Positions 1-10,490 of a stretch of DNA of 33,253 nucleotides are shown here, in pieces. The DNA lies in assembly GCA_018398765.1 (NCBI GenBank), contig JAHBMJ010001266.1, positions 1-33,253 on the forward strand, in the 5' to 3' direction. A program made the position numbers and the translations under genes. Under the pieces are notes generated by a model that was given only the letters and a program-made list of their open reading frames with translations, made no database searches and had not been told where the DNA came from. This DNA is from Chromera velia. Lineage: Eukaryota > Sar > Chromeraceae. Position 1 is the stretch's first letter; the number at the start of each line of letters is the position of its first letter.

Positions 1-1399
1 ATGGAATGCTTGATAATGAGATTTTGTGGATAGAGGCCCATTCTGTTGACCCAACTTTCTGACTGGAGGAGAACTTTCTGAAGACCTGACTGAGAATTTT
101 TCAGATCGGCATTTTGATGGGTCAGCGCGCAGCCGGGAAGTGCTTTTTGGCCTTGGTAGCCGGCCGAGCTCTGGCCCGCAACGCGTAGCTTGCCTTCCGG
201 GGACGTCATATGGTTGGCCGATCTAAAATCGGCTCCCAAAATCGGCTTTCCGTCGAATGTTTCAAGTCGATCAGAGCATGACCTAGTGCCACCTCTCTCC
301 CGTCACACAGACTTGCTCTCCAGCGATGAAAGTAGGTTTTATCAAAAGCCCAAAGGATTGGCTTCTTTGCTTTTTCTTGGGTTTATGACATTCACTCTAC
401 TGGTTGCCTTGAGAGGGCAATTTCGATCTTCCATCACGAACGACACGGCCCGTCTCCACGCAAAGGGGCCTACAAAGTTGCTCCAGTAAAGCTTCCATTG
501 AATCCTTTCCATGCATGTACTCTAACAAGCTCTAGATGAGGAGCTGGAAAGGCTTTCTGGATGAGGGGGCTAGCTCTGGGTGGCCAAAAGGTGAGCCACT
601 TTATGAATTTTTGTATATCTGTGCTGTAGGTCAGACTAAGCCTTTCTCGGAGGACCGTTTGTCGGTGCATGGATTTCGTAAGAAAGCATTATGGCTGGTA
701 ATCTCGGATGATCTGAAGTTGTGGGAGTGAGGCACAGCTCTTGTTTGCATGAAAATTTGGAGGTAGGGCTCCTGGGTGGACTAAGACCCAGTGGCCAGTG
801 CCGGGCTTCACCCAGAAAAAATAAGAACGCTATGATGGCCGGTCGTGGGCAAGGCCCTCTGGCTAGAGACCATGGATCGATCAGGCTTTCAAAAGCTAAG
901 CATTTACCTCTTGCACGGTTATAGTGCTCAACATTTATTTGATTGAACTGCTTTCTGTGGGTGTCAAATCGGCAGATCTGTTTGCGGACATTCATTCTTA
1001 CCTTTCATGGGGGTTACCCACTGTGTGCTCCCTCCTTACATCAATGTGCGGATTCGGCGTATTCCATTAGAAGTAAAAGTTAGCTTGTTTATGCATTACA
1101 CTGCGCATTGTCATATGCCTGCAGAGTCTGCAATCACTCCCCGACATATCAACATACTATAACTCTTTTACCTCACTTACGTCCAACAATTTCCAACATA
1201 CACACCACAAACCTATTAAACCATATCTTTGAAAGATGTTCATACTTTCATGCAGGTAAGAAACAATAGATAGAATCATTCTAAGTGCTTTAAAGACTTA
1301 GTTTTTTATGTAAAATTTAGTGTGATATATAGAAAATTAAAAGTCACTTTTTAGTACAAAAGTTTCAATTGTCAGTACAGTCAGTTTACTCTGTATTAG
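1..1399. other. Left flank without a recognisable gene
   Basis: No family motif was recognised on either strand. Short open stretches exist (for example 536-730 on +) but have no detectable domain. From about 1140 to 1390 the sequence is AT-rich. It should contain the left long terminal repeat of the copia element that follows, but only a short match to the right flank could be found. Confidence 0.4.
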
Positions 1400-1416
1400 C
1401 AGTCTGCAAGCTAACA
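1400..1416 (+). repeat. Possible 3' end of left copia LTR
   Basis: These 17 bases recur at 8522-8538 with one mismatch (core CAGTCTGCAA-CTAACA). The two copies bracket the gag-pol remnant at 1470-8210 in the same orientation and both end in CA, as LTR ends do. The surrounding sequence is poorly conserved, so this is only a hint of the LTR boundaries. Confidence 0.3.
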
Positions 1417-1469
1417 GTTCAGTGTGTTAAGATCTGATTTGGCCGATCAAATTTGAGTTTTCCAGAATA

Positions 1470-2690
1470 GTGTGGACTCATGTAGAGAAGAGAAGGCAAC
1501 AGAAAGCAGAAAAGGAAGCAGCAGCCGCAGCGGCAGCCACTAGTGTGCTGGTCGATTTAGGAGAGATGATTGTTCTCTCTCAAAGCGATCTGCAGGCTAT
1601 GATCGACTCTGCAGTACAGAAAAGAACTTCTCAGAAGATCGCAACTGTTGCTTCCCTTCAAGTTTCTGCTGTCCCGTCTCCTCCTATTGCTTCGCCTGTG
1701 GAGAACCAGAACGAGGAACAAAAAGTGCTTTTTATGCCTGTATCGTCTTCCTACCGCTATATACATGAAGGTTGATTTCGCAGCCATTCTCCAAATTGTG
1801 GGGGAAGAACATTTTCTGGACTGGTCCCAGCGCTGGCAGAATTTCTCTACCAACCAGTTGTCCCGAGAGCGCTTCTCTGACAAAATCTCTTGGAGAAACA
1901 AGATCAAGGTATGCCTGGACAAGCTCGAGCACTCTGCTGTCCATGGGACATTCAGAAGCTGCTGGGCAGAGGTGTCCTCCCGGAGAATATTTGTCGAGCA
2001 CTCAAGAAAGAGTACAGTCACATCACCTTCCAAGTTGAGAGCAAAATTGCCCTCAGAATCCAGTCATTCCCGTACCTCTGTAATAAGCTGGCCGGAGACG
2101 GCAAGCCTGTTATGCATAACGGTTCTGGCCTTGTGTTCACCTACTTCACCATCCGCAAGAGGCTCGATGACCTGCTCGCTGACTGCATGAAAGAGAGCTA
2201 TACGATCGATAAAGACAGTCTTGTTCCCAATGTCCTCAACGCTTTCACCTCAGACCAGCACAAAGAGGTCCTCCTTGCCCTCTCTGACAACGTGTTTAAA
2301 AACTCTGACAACGTTGTCAAGCTGGATGACCTCTTCCTCTTCCGCATCAAATTTTTGATGCTTCGAAAAGTCTTGAAGAAATTTGCTCTCGCTGAGAAGA
2401 CCCAGCAGAAGTAGCAGACAGAGGGAGGTTCTTGGGGAGGGGTCGAGAGGGCAAACAGGGCGGCCGATGGGGTGAGTGGGGGGGAGCAGAGTTCCTCGGG
2501 CTCACAAAATTCCCCTCCTATATGTCAGACGTGCGGGAACAGACACGTCGGCACCTGCAGAGCCACCCTCGACGGTGCTTCCCCCTGCAGGGGATGTAAT
2601 GAGAAGGGGCATTGAGACAAAGCCCCTGTTTGTAAGAAAAATGGGGGGCCGGGGACTGGGGGGGGAGGGGGCACTAGCCCTTGACCACGC
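1470..2690 (+). pseudogene. gag: copia gag remnant with two zinc knuckles
   Basis: Gag is the structural particle protein of the retrotransposon. The N-terminal part (about 1470-1750) is alanine- and glutamate-rich. The central part continues in frame 1 (about 1765-1945) and then frame 3 (1945-2411), giving two frameshifts. A TAG at 2412-2414 interrupts frame 3, which then reads on into a CQTCGNRHVGTC knuckle (2523-2558) and a second CRGCNEKGH knuckle (2586-2612). The second knuckle is interrupted by TGA at 2613. The pair C-x2-C-x3-H-x3-C plus C-x2-C-x4-H resembles nucleic-acid-binding knuckles of LTR-element Gag proteins. There is no clean ATG at the start, and the first in-frame ATG is near 1566. 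Confidence 0.78.
2642..2671 (+). other. G-run cluster, potential G-quadruplex
   Basis: Four G runs of 6, 4, 8 and 5 bases lie within 30 bases, between the gag zinc knuckles and the protease. This matches the usual intramolecular G4 pattern. It also sits close to where the coding path changes from frame 3 to frame 1. Formation and function are not shown by sequence alone. Confidence 0.45.
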
Positions 2691-2839
2691 TCGTGCATTG
2701 AGGGACGTGTGCGGGCTGGGGGGGGGATCCGTTTCTAAAATCTTTCGGTCCTCTCAGTACTGTAAATAAAGACGTGGCAGAATGGAAGAGTATGTAGGGG
2801 CAGCGGGGAGGAAAGCCTTAGGGGACTCGAGATGTGTAT

Positions 2840-3117
2840 AGAGAAGGAAATCCCCTGTTGCTGACACTGGGTGTGGTCAGCATTTGATTGGGGGTGATCT
2901 TGCATAAGAACTCGATTGTTTCCTGTTATCCCTGTAAGTTTCGATATGAAAAAGCCTCTGGGGGGGAGATGGTTTGTGCTGAAGAGGTGGAGCCAGTTCT
3001 TGTCCTTGAGGGGGTGGATAGAAATCCGGTTTATCTTCTCTTCAAAGGAGCTTTCAGATCGTCAGTGCCCACCTCTTTTCTCTCTGTGAGAGATAAGGGT
3101 CTAGATACAGGGAGGGG
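2840..3117 (+). pseudogene. copia aspartic protease remnant
   Basis: Frame 1 at 2857-2895 reads VADTGCGQHLIGG, which holds the DTG active-site motif of retropepsin-type proteases. Frame 1 stops at 2905. The continuation is in frame 2, where a segment ending FLSVRDKGLDTG (to about 3110) matches the copia pattern before the integrase, in which a hydrophobic VP stretch is followed by LLS and a G. A one-base frameshift therefore lies within the protease. The homology breaks off at about 3117, where the insert begins. Confidence 0.75.
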
Positions 3118-4640
3118 GGGTTGCCTTGTATATAGAGAGGTGTCTAGGGGCTACGCCTTAAGAGCGTTATGTATAAAGACATTTTACCCGAGAGGCAACG
3201 CTCCTAGGGTGTTGTGTTGTATGTATAAGGTCTTAAACAAGCTACGCCCCTTCATTAACTAAAAAATGAACAGAACTCATGAATAATCATATAATGTTAG
3301 CCAACTTACATCAATCAACACCCTTTAATATATCAAAATCTGTTTTTTAAATTTAAATCAAATATTTATTATAGAAATTTATGTTATTTTATGTCTAATT
3401 ATCATGCACTTTGTCACATCTTATCATTATTCATGACCTTTTTCTACCTTCGCAGCACCAACAATTTGAAATGCCCTTACTTTCCGTTTACCTTCCTTTT
3501 CACCGCCTTTCACACTAGCAGGCGACGCATGTTTTTAAATTTATAGCAACCTTCCTCTCTCTTCAACTTTCTCTATGTTCTTCCACTCCAACAAATAGCT
3601 TGTATACAGAGTCATGATACAAAGACAGATATGGCATAGCAATCCTTTGAAATCAATTAGAGTTGTGGCCCCTGCATGGAAGAAGGTCCTTGCCGGCATG
3701 CAGCTTGCAGGGTTGCCAAAGTACAGTACAGTGTTTTTTGAAATTCTAGCTAAAGCACAGTATGATTACGATACAATGGCCCCCCAAAGCCATCTTAGGA
3801 AAATCTATAAAGTTTAGGATGATAATTTACACAAAAGAACATTTATAAAATTCTTCACATAGCTTCATACGGCTTCATGCAGAGACGGTCAGAGAGCGTA
3901 TGCGATGGTTATGGAGGGCCTAGTGGAGGGCCCTTTAGTTCTTCAATCAATCAATCAATTAATCAGTCAATCAATCGATCAGTTAGTCCTCAGTCAGTCA
4001 GTCAGCCAGTCTGAGCCACAACAGCCTAGAAGGTGGGACAGACGCTCCAATGGTATCACCTCTAGTCCTTCTTCTGACAACCACGAGAGCAATATTGGGT
4101 GTAATGATACCTGGAGCATTTCTGGATACCCGCTGACATCCTGCCATATATGGTATATATCTTGCCGTCTCCTGAAGCCAACAGACACACACCCGAAGCC
4201 ATCTCCACGACGACGGGGATGAGACACTCAAGGGGCCTCTTCATCACCTCCAGAAATGTCTTCACGTTGCTATAAAAATTTTTTTTTTATTTAATAGAGT
4301 GTAATACAGTACAGTGTTTTTTTGTGAAACACCAGGAACAGTACGAAACGCTGTAATACGGCGTAGTACGATGTTTTTTGGCAATCTTGCATGCAGGTCT
4401 GAAAAAAATGGCTCTTGAAGGCTCGTGTATAGCCCTGGAAAGGGCCTTCCCAACGCCCCCCTACACCTCTACAGGGGCGTTGTATATAGCTGTTGGCCGA
4501 AGGCCGATGCCCCCCCCCTGAGGCGCTATATACACGTCGCAAGGCCCACAACGCCCCTTCATAGGGTGTTGTGATAGCAATTTTAGACCCCTATTGTGAG
4601 GGGCTATAGGATACAGAAAGTTATCTCCCCCTTTTGGGTT
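3118..4640. mobile_element. Unclassified insert between protease and integrase
   Basis: In copia elements the protease and the integrase zinc domain are usually only a few hundred bases apart. Here DTG (2863) and the integrase WH motif (about 4884) are 2 kb apart. The flanks of this stretch share short GC-rich words such as GGGGCTA and AACGCCCCTTCAT, and the right part has foldback segments (4472-4560). The middle (3263-3600) is AT-rich with no coding signal. A smaller element at 3704-4388 is nested inside. The exact ends and family are not determined. Confidence 0.45.
3704..4388. mobile_element. Small non-autonomous hAT-like element, 8-bp direct-repeat flanks
   Basis: The 685-bp segment is flanked by perfect 8-bp copies of GCATGCAG (3696-3703 and 4389-4396), the length hAT transposases duplicate. 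Near the left end is CAGGGTTGCCAAA (3708-3720). The reverse complement of the right end reads CAAGATTGCCAAA, an 11-of-13 match with two transitions. A subterminal word TACAGTACAGTG occurs near both ends. The inverted repeats do not sit exactly at the 8-bp copies (4-base offset on the left), so the precise ends are uncertain. There is no coding capacity. A run of ATCA/GTCA simple repeat fills 3944-4013. Confidence 0.5.
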
Positions 4641-4875
4641 GAATTTCCTGGGTAGGGGGGAGTGCCTGTGCATATGCGTTTGTATGAGAGAGGCGGTATG
4701 CATGTCGTATGTGTTCTCTCTCTTTCTTCTTCTACTTAATTGAATGAGAATTTAGACCGTCACAGCATGTTTGTTGCCATTACACATGATTTCTTTTTCT
4801 TCCACAATTCATCTCACTCCATTGAGAAGGCAAAACTCTCTGCAATGTAAGGTGCACACATGACTGCTCGTGAAC

Positions 4876-5700
4876 TCAATATGTGGCACGCAAAGTTCGG
4901 TTATGCGACCGGAGCGCGCTTGTACGCTTGCTTCAAAGAAAAGTGAATGGCCTATCAAGTATCTATACAGGAGTATGCGGAGTTGGTTGACTGTAGAGAG
5001 TACAGAGAAGTTAATAAGGAGATAAGACGGATTCTAGCCAGACAGGGGGGGGGGGGAAAGAAATGAATATATATACGTAGGCTCGCACTGAACACAGGAT
5101 CTTCTTTTTCTTTCTGGAGGTGTGCCTGCAAGTCTCCTGATAGAGAGGCCGAAAAGATTGATAGATAGAAAAATTTTGAAGAAGAAAGCCTATATAGTCA
5201 GGCATCTCTGTTCTGTGGTCAGAAGGTACGAACCCCGTTTTGGCAAGGTAGAACAGGTGCAAACAGATAACGGAGGTGAATTCGAAGGCGATAAGCCAGG
5301 TCAGTATGATCACTTCTGTCAGAAAGAGCGCATCCACCACCGACGGGGGACAAACTACACACCACAGCATCAGAGAAATGCAGAGAGGGCAAACAGAACA
5401 GTCAAGAGGCTTTTTAAGAAAGTGAGGAGACAGACAGGCCTGCCTAGATATACAGATAAATGGCTGTTCAAAGGAGTTGTACAGGAATTGAATAGCTGCG
5501 TGTCCATAGTGACAGGTCAGTCAGCCGTGCAAGCATGCTTTGCATGGGGAAGAGAGGGCTTCCGAGATTCCATCGATCACTGTGGGTGATCGAGTGTATA
5601 TGTATGATACATGGCCAAGACGGGCCAAGATGGAAGAATAAGGAGGAGGTGCATGGGGTTGAGGGCTTCTTTGGGGGAATAGAGAGTTCAAACGTGGTGG
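4876..5700 (+). pseudogene. copia integrase remnant
   Basis: Integrase inserts the cDNA into the genome. The zinc-binding start is visible as LNMWHAKFGYATGARLYAC (about 4875-4931), followed by a TGA where an arginine would fit. The catalytic core (5122-5589, frame 1) has QTDNGGEF with the aspartate at 5266-5268, then TPQHQ and AERANRTVKRLF with the catalytic glutamate at 5383-5385. That is a D-x38-E spacing, near the family norm. After 5589 the frame shifts; a segment reading RVYVYDTW fits the integrase C-terminal region. A ten-G run at 5046-5055 probably caused an indel. Confidence 0.82.
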
Positions 5701-5706
5701 TCGTGA

Positions 5707-6756
5707 TTGTGCAGCTATAAAAGAAGAACGGATGGAAGCCTATTTGTATTTCTCCATCCTCTGTCTCGCTTATTGCATAGAGAGGTACCGATGTACATAA
5801 ATCTATTCTTTCTTCTCTTTTTCTCTCCCCTTCGGGGGACTCTGGGGTTTCTTTGGGATCTGGGAAGGGGGGGGGGGATTAGCAGTGGGGCTGAAGAGGA
5901 GGATGCCTTCTCAGACGTTGATGTTGAGGAAGTGCAAGATGCAGATGATGTTTGTCCTGCCCAATTCTCTTCTTCCTTTGCTTCTGCTTATTTTAGAATC
6001 TTTTCTGAAGTCTCTCGGACGGCTGCTAAGCTGTTTGAGCGCTGCCTTGTTCCCCCTGAGTCTGCCAGCTGAGGGGCTGTGAGTGCTGCTTCATCTCTTC
6101 TTCCTCAGGCACCTACAGGCTCACAGATCCAGAACAGCCAACTGGAGATGCATACCAAGCAGGAGGGGGGGGAAGAGAAAGAAGCGACTGAAGGGAATGA
6201 AGAACGCTTGGGTTCTTGGAGAACCTGTAGGGAAGGAAAAGAAGATGGGGCAATGCCTCCATCCCCTGTTGCAAGTGCTGTATCAGGGATTTGGATTGGA
6301 AGAGAGGAGGATACACTTCATGTGCAGGAAGTTGAAAAGGAAGGAGACTCAGTGCAGATAGCACTAGAAGATGAAAAGGAGAAGGAGGACGAAGAAGAGG
6401 CGTTGAGGGAGGGCCTTGAAGAATTGAAGGAACGCTAAAAGGAACGGCTTGCGCAGGTGATCATGGAAAAAGAAAAGAGGAGACGTCCTCTTCCCCGTGT
6501 TATCCCGATCGATGCCCAGATTCAAAAGAAAATGATGGATCACGTGAACCCCTGGAAGAGCCACATAGATGCAACAGCAGAGGAAGTGGCGGAAGGGAGT
6601 CATGAAGGCGGAATACACAGTGAGCTTGAGAGGTTCTTCGATCGAAGAGAAGGTGTTTGCCCGGGGGGTGCGTTTACCCCGGGGAAGGAAGGCGATGCAC
6701 TGCCGTTGGAATCTGTTGGATACTCACCTAGAAGAAGAAAGGAGGAGAGAGGGTAG
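5707..6756 (+). pseudogene. copia linker between integrase and reverse transcriptase
   Basis: Frame 1 is open for about 1 kb except for TGA at 6070-6072 and TAA at 6436-6438. The peptide is acidic and low in complexity (runs of E, K and D), with no catalytic motif, as expected for the variable region between integrase and reverse transcriptase. The start of the reverse transcriptase domain seems to pass through frame 2 near 6640-6720 before entering frame 3 at about 6756, so one or two more frameshifts lie here. Confidence 0.6.
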
Positions 6757-8210
6757 CAAAGGCTCGTTTGGTGGTAAAAGGCTTTCAAGATGATCGAAAA
6801 GTTTTACAAACTTATTCAAGTACGGCTGACTGGTGGTCAGTGTTGCTTGTTCTTTCTTTTGCTGCCACTAAGGGGTGGGGGTGTGCAAAGTCTGATGTGC
6901 GGACTGCCTTCCTGACTGCCGTAATGAAAGATGAAGTCTTCGTGCGTTTGTCTGACAATCTGTCTGATGGTCTGCCTGAGTGGATGAAGGAAGAGTGCGT
7001 GTTTGAATTAAATAAAGCCATGTATGGACTAGCTGACGCCCCTTGCCTGTACACTCAAAGTTTTATAAAGATTGGCAATGCAAGAGAAGAAGGTTGGGAA
7101 GAGTTGAGGGAAAGTGTGTTTATAAAGAAAGATGGAAAAAGAGAGATCGAAGCTGTCATGCTCATGCATGTGGATGATCTACTCATCTTTGCTGCCGACC
7201 TCCTCACTCACTTTACATCCATTCAGAAGAGACTCAAAATGGATGAGCTTGAATTGTTGGAGGAGGGAAAAAGCTTCGAATACATCGGTATGACTCTCAC
7301 TCGCACGAAGGATGGTTATGAGATTAGGTAGAAGGAGTACCTCAATTCGATTGAGATTGATAAGAAGAAATTACATGGAAAGAGACTGAATGCATCTCTT
7401 TTTGAGGCTCCAGAAGTAGTCTAAGAGGAAGTCTTGAATGATTTCATCCCTTTGATGCAAAAGTGTACAGGCATCACAGGGTGGGTTCAAAACTTATCCA
7501 AACGTTTCCTTCCATCTCTTTCCTTTTCAGTGAATTGTCTCTAGGAATTGTCTTGATGGTCGACTTGGCCTTCTGCAGAGAAGGTTAAGGGGGTGGTGTG
7601 TCTTCTTCTGCATGCTCAAGAAACAGAAAGGTCTCTTGTCTTCATACCTTGTCCCAATCTTAAGATTGTCCCCTTTCATAATGGTTCTTTCTCTCTTTCT
7701 GGGAGGGAGGGGCGGGCAGGGTATGAGGCCTTCCTGGTTGATCAGAGCGAGTCGATTGAATCCATGCAGGAGAGCAATCCTAGGAGCAATCTTTTTGCAT
7801 GGAAGTCCAAACAAATCAAGAAAGTTCTGAATTTCAGCACTTCTTCTGAGCTATGTGCGCAGCATAAAATAGAGAAGAAGGCATATGCATAGAAATCACT
7901 TGCCGAGGCTCTTAGACTGTGGCAAAAGAAAGCCCCGATCGAATTTATGACTGATTTTGCCCCTTTGATAGAACAGTTCGAGACGGAAGAGACGAGATCT
8001 GAGCTTCGTCTGCAAAGCATACTTCGATTTACTTGGCAAGAGCTGAGAGCAATAAGAGCAAAAACACTGTGGTGTTCTATAAATCTCATGCGTGCAGACA
8101 GACAGACAAAATTAAAACTCTCAAAAGACAGGGGAACTCAGTATGTTCCCTGTGATCGATCAACTGCAGTGAAGACAGGTGCGGACAGATGCAAGAAGAA
8201 AAGTGATTGA
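6756..8210 (+). pseudogene. copia reverse transcriptase and RNase H remnant
   Basis: One frame (frame 3) spans 1.45 kb. Reverse transcriptase motifs in order are KARLVVKGF (6759), VRTAFLTAVMKDEVFV, LNKAMYGLADAPCLY and the catalytic MHVDDLLIF, with VDD at 7170-7178. This is the copia-type RVT_2 domain. RNase H follows with LFAWKSKQ (about 7790), a serine-rich stretch and a C-terminal MRADRQTKL, like the family's A-D-x-x-T-K ending. Five internal stops interrupt the frame: TAG 7329, TAA 7422, TAG 7542, TGA 7554 and TAG 7890. At the first, copia proteins usually have glutamine. All five can be made by one C-to-T change from CAG, CAA or CGA. Confidence 0.85.
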
Positions 8211-8521
8211 CTTTGCGAAAAAAGTTCGTCTCATCCACCCTACTTGAGTGATTGTTCATTATATACACGATCAGGGGGTGATTGTAAGAGCTCAGTATGG
8301 ATGTGCCCGCTGCCAGACGCACCGCCGCAAGATAGTGAGATATGTGGCATAGGTGTGCTTCGCGCATTCAATTTGTGTAAATTGTAATTGAGATTGATCG
8401 TTGGATTGATATTGGATACACAAAACAGACTCAATAACAGGAAAGGACATACTTCTCCTACTTGCCAGTTCTCTCCTCAAGAAATCATGTAAATTCTTTT
8501 AAGTGTCAGCAGTCTTAGTGC

Positions 8522-8538
8522 CAGTCTGCAATCTAACA
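8522..8538 (+). repeat. Possible 3' end of right copia LTR
   Basis: Matches 1400-1416 with one mismatch. Upstream, a G-rich stretch ending at about 8278 (AGGGGGTGATTG) could be a polypurine tract followed by the TG that starts an LTR, which would make the right LTR roughly 8278-8538. The left LTR is too diverged to confirm this. Confidence 0.3.
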
Positions 8539-8540
8539 TA

Positions 8541-9387
8541 AATCACAAAATTCAAATCATAGCTTAGTCGGTCCGTGTCGGTTGCTTGATCAGCACTTTC
8601 AATTTAAACCGGCCCCCTGGGAACGAGTGTATTTCAGACAGTGATCCGGGATCCCTCTCTTAAACACCAAAACTAGCAAAAAAATTGTAATATATATGAG
8701 GGCGTAGATTCGCAGAATGTTAAAACTTTTCGACTAATCTCCTGTTAGGCTAATCTCAGCAGAGCTCAACTCTAGGCTTAACTACTACCCTCTTAAGGTG
8801 ACATATTTTTTAACTTTTTATGGTGACTCGGAGGATTAAAGTGCTTTGGTCTCTGACTCTCTGTTACAGACTCACGATATACATATGGACTCTCTGTTAC
8901 AGACTATACATAGTCACTACATATGTATTTACGTGTTGCCAGATATTGCTAGATTATGAAAGAGTGCATTGGCTTAACTAGACGCTTTACATACTGATAG
9001 ATATAGTTTCTAACTCTAGATATAAACCAATCTTAAAGATGTATCATCATCATTATTCACCATCGCTATCGGCCCATAAATGAGCATCTAACGTTCGGCT
9101 GGTTTAATACGCAGCTGAACACACTGCTAGGGCAGTCCTCTCTCATAATTCCCATAAAGGAAGATAATACAGGCAAGAACGGCTCTCCCATGATGGTCAC
9201 TCACTGAATTCACGTGGCAAGGCAGAGTGGTCTTACATCCTCACACAGAATGCGTGGCCTTGTCTTCTTTTTGCCAAAATCTAGCTCAATCAGAAGAAAG
9301 AAGGGCTAGAGAACCTTCATTCTGATAGGCTAACTTTAATAGGTTGCATCGTTAATTTCACCTTTGTATCTCGCCCCAAAGCTCCTT
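8541..9387. other. Non-coding stretch
   Basis: No coding signal was recognised. The only structure seen is a short direct repeat (GACTCTCTGTTACAGACT) near 8856 and 8889. Confidence 0.4.
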
Positions 9388-9678
9388 CTAGCCTGCCTGT
9401 TTTGAGGCAGACGGTGGTAAAAAGACGGAGATAGCTGAAGAGACAGGCAAAAACGGTAGCCTGGCTTGGTTTTGTCCCCATTCCGTGAACCACTTCCTAA
9501 AAAGGGAGAAAACCTCATCCGTCTGACTGTTATACCATTGCCAGTGTTTTGTACTCAGCACGTGTGCGCGCCAACTGCTTGTGCTATCTAACTGCTGAAC
9601 CCTTAAGAACTGGTGTCTGTTTTCTGGGCAGGTTTGCAGAACTGCCAAAAACTGCCTAATTCTCGTCTCCTTCTCCAT
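9388..9678 (-). CDS. Unrecognised 96-residue open reading frame
   Basis: A true ATG at 9678 opens a frame of 96 codons with protein-like composition in its first 75 residues (mixed charge, several W, H and Q), starting MEKETRIRQFLAVLQ. No family was recognised, no domain or signal peptide is visible, and no splice context could be tied to it. It could be an exon, a transposon fragment or chance. Confidence 0.25.
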   Translation of the reverse strand: MEKETRIRQFLAVLQTCPENRHQFLRVQQLDSTSSWRAHVLSTKHWQWYNSQTDEVFSLFRKWFTEWGQNQARLPFLPVSSAISVFLPPSASKQAG

Positions 9679-9679
9679 C

Positions 9680-10490
9680 TTTCTCCATCTTCCTCCTCAA
9701 ATACAGGGCTTAGCGCTCTCTTCCTTCTGGCTAAAATTTTAAAGGTTTCAGAACGGTGCCGTGTAGAAGTGAGACTTGCTTCCCCATTAAACGACGGATA
9801 CCAATTGTTGAGCTAAACTGGTTGTTCCATAAGCAAGGAGGCAAAACTGTCTCTCGTGGTTGCTCTCAGGCCGTCTCCTCAGGGATCGACGGGAGTCGAT
9901 GCAACGCTGAGTCGATCTGTGGTAAGAGAACGCATCGTTGATAGCTCTACGCGACTTGAATTGGTGGAGACGGCTGACACGCTTGCTGTTAGTCAAAGTC
10001 ATTGCTTTTTCAGACCGCTTCCTGAGTTATCTCTCCAGCGTCGTACCGCTGCAACCCGAGCAAACTTTAAGCCTGAGCAAAGCCTGAGCAAAGCCTGAGC
10101 AAGAGAGGCATGCACTAATTAAAAATAAGTTTGACTTAAACCTAGACTTAAACTGTTTACCAATCACACACATTTTAGAAACAATATAGAGTGTATGGCT
10201 ATGCATTCTTCTGTGCCACACAGTGCAAAAGTCTTATCCTAGACCTATAATTTGTTCTATATTGAAAGGTGCTAGAGTGACCACATGGAGTAGAACAGCT
10301 TATCTACACTCATCCAACTGGAAGCCATGCTACGCCAGCTGGGATGCCGGTTCAAGCCATTTAATGCTCGCATAGAGAAACCTCTCTCTCCGTCCAACTG
10401 CAAAATCGGAAGAAAAAATAAAAGTGATCTGACTCTGATCACAAACATTGCAAATGGAAACTTAAGCAGTGGAAAGAGCTGAAGGTCCTT
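9680..10490. other. Non-coding stretch downstream of the DUF4246 gene
   Basis: No gene was recognised. It would include the 3' untranslated region of the - strand DUF4246 gene. A three-unit tandem repeat of GCCTGAGCAAA lies at 10071-10102. Confidence 0.4.

Larger units (their letters stand above)
1470..8210 (+). mobile_element. Decayed Ty1/copia-type LTR retrotransposon
   Basis: The domains occur in copia order: gag, protease, integrase, reverse transcriptase, RNase H. Integrase before reverse transcriptase separates Ty1/copia from Ty3/gypsy. The coding path changes frame several times: gag starts in frame 3, moves through frame 1 at about 1750-1945, returns to frame 3, and the protease is in frame 1. 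The integrase core is in frame 1 and reverse transcriptase to RNase H in frame 3. At least nine in-frame stops are present. About 1.5 kb of foreign DNA separates protease from integrase. The element cannot encode an intact polyprotein and is a relic. An antisense integrase fragment of the same family lies at 24271-24738. Confidence 0.88.

Noticed and set aside
5011-5370. 119-codon - strand frame
   Set aside because: Antisense shadow of the copia integrase. A similar frame opposite the 24.4-kb fragment arises for the same reason.
10325-10370. Possible tRNA T-arm (GGTTCAAGCC)
   Set aside because: The bases on either side cannot form the T-stem, and no anticodon or acceptor stem fits.
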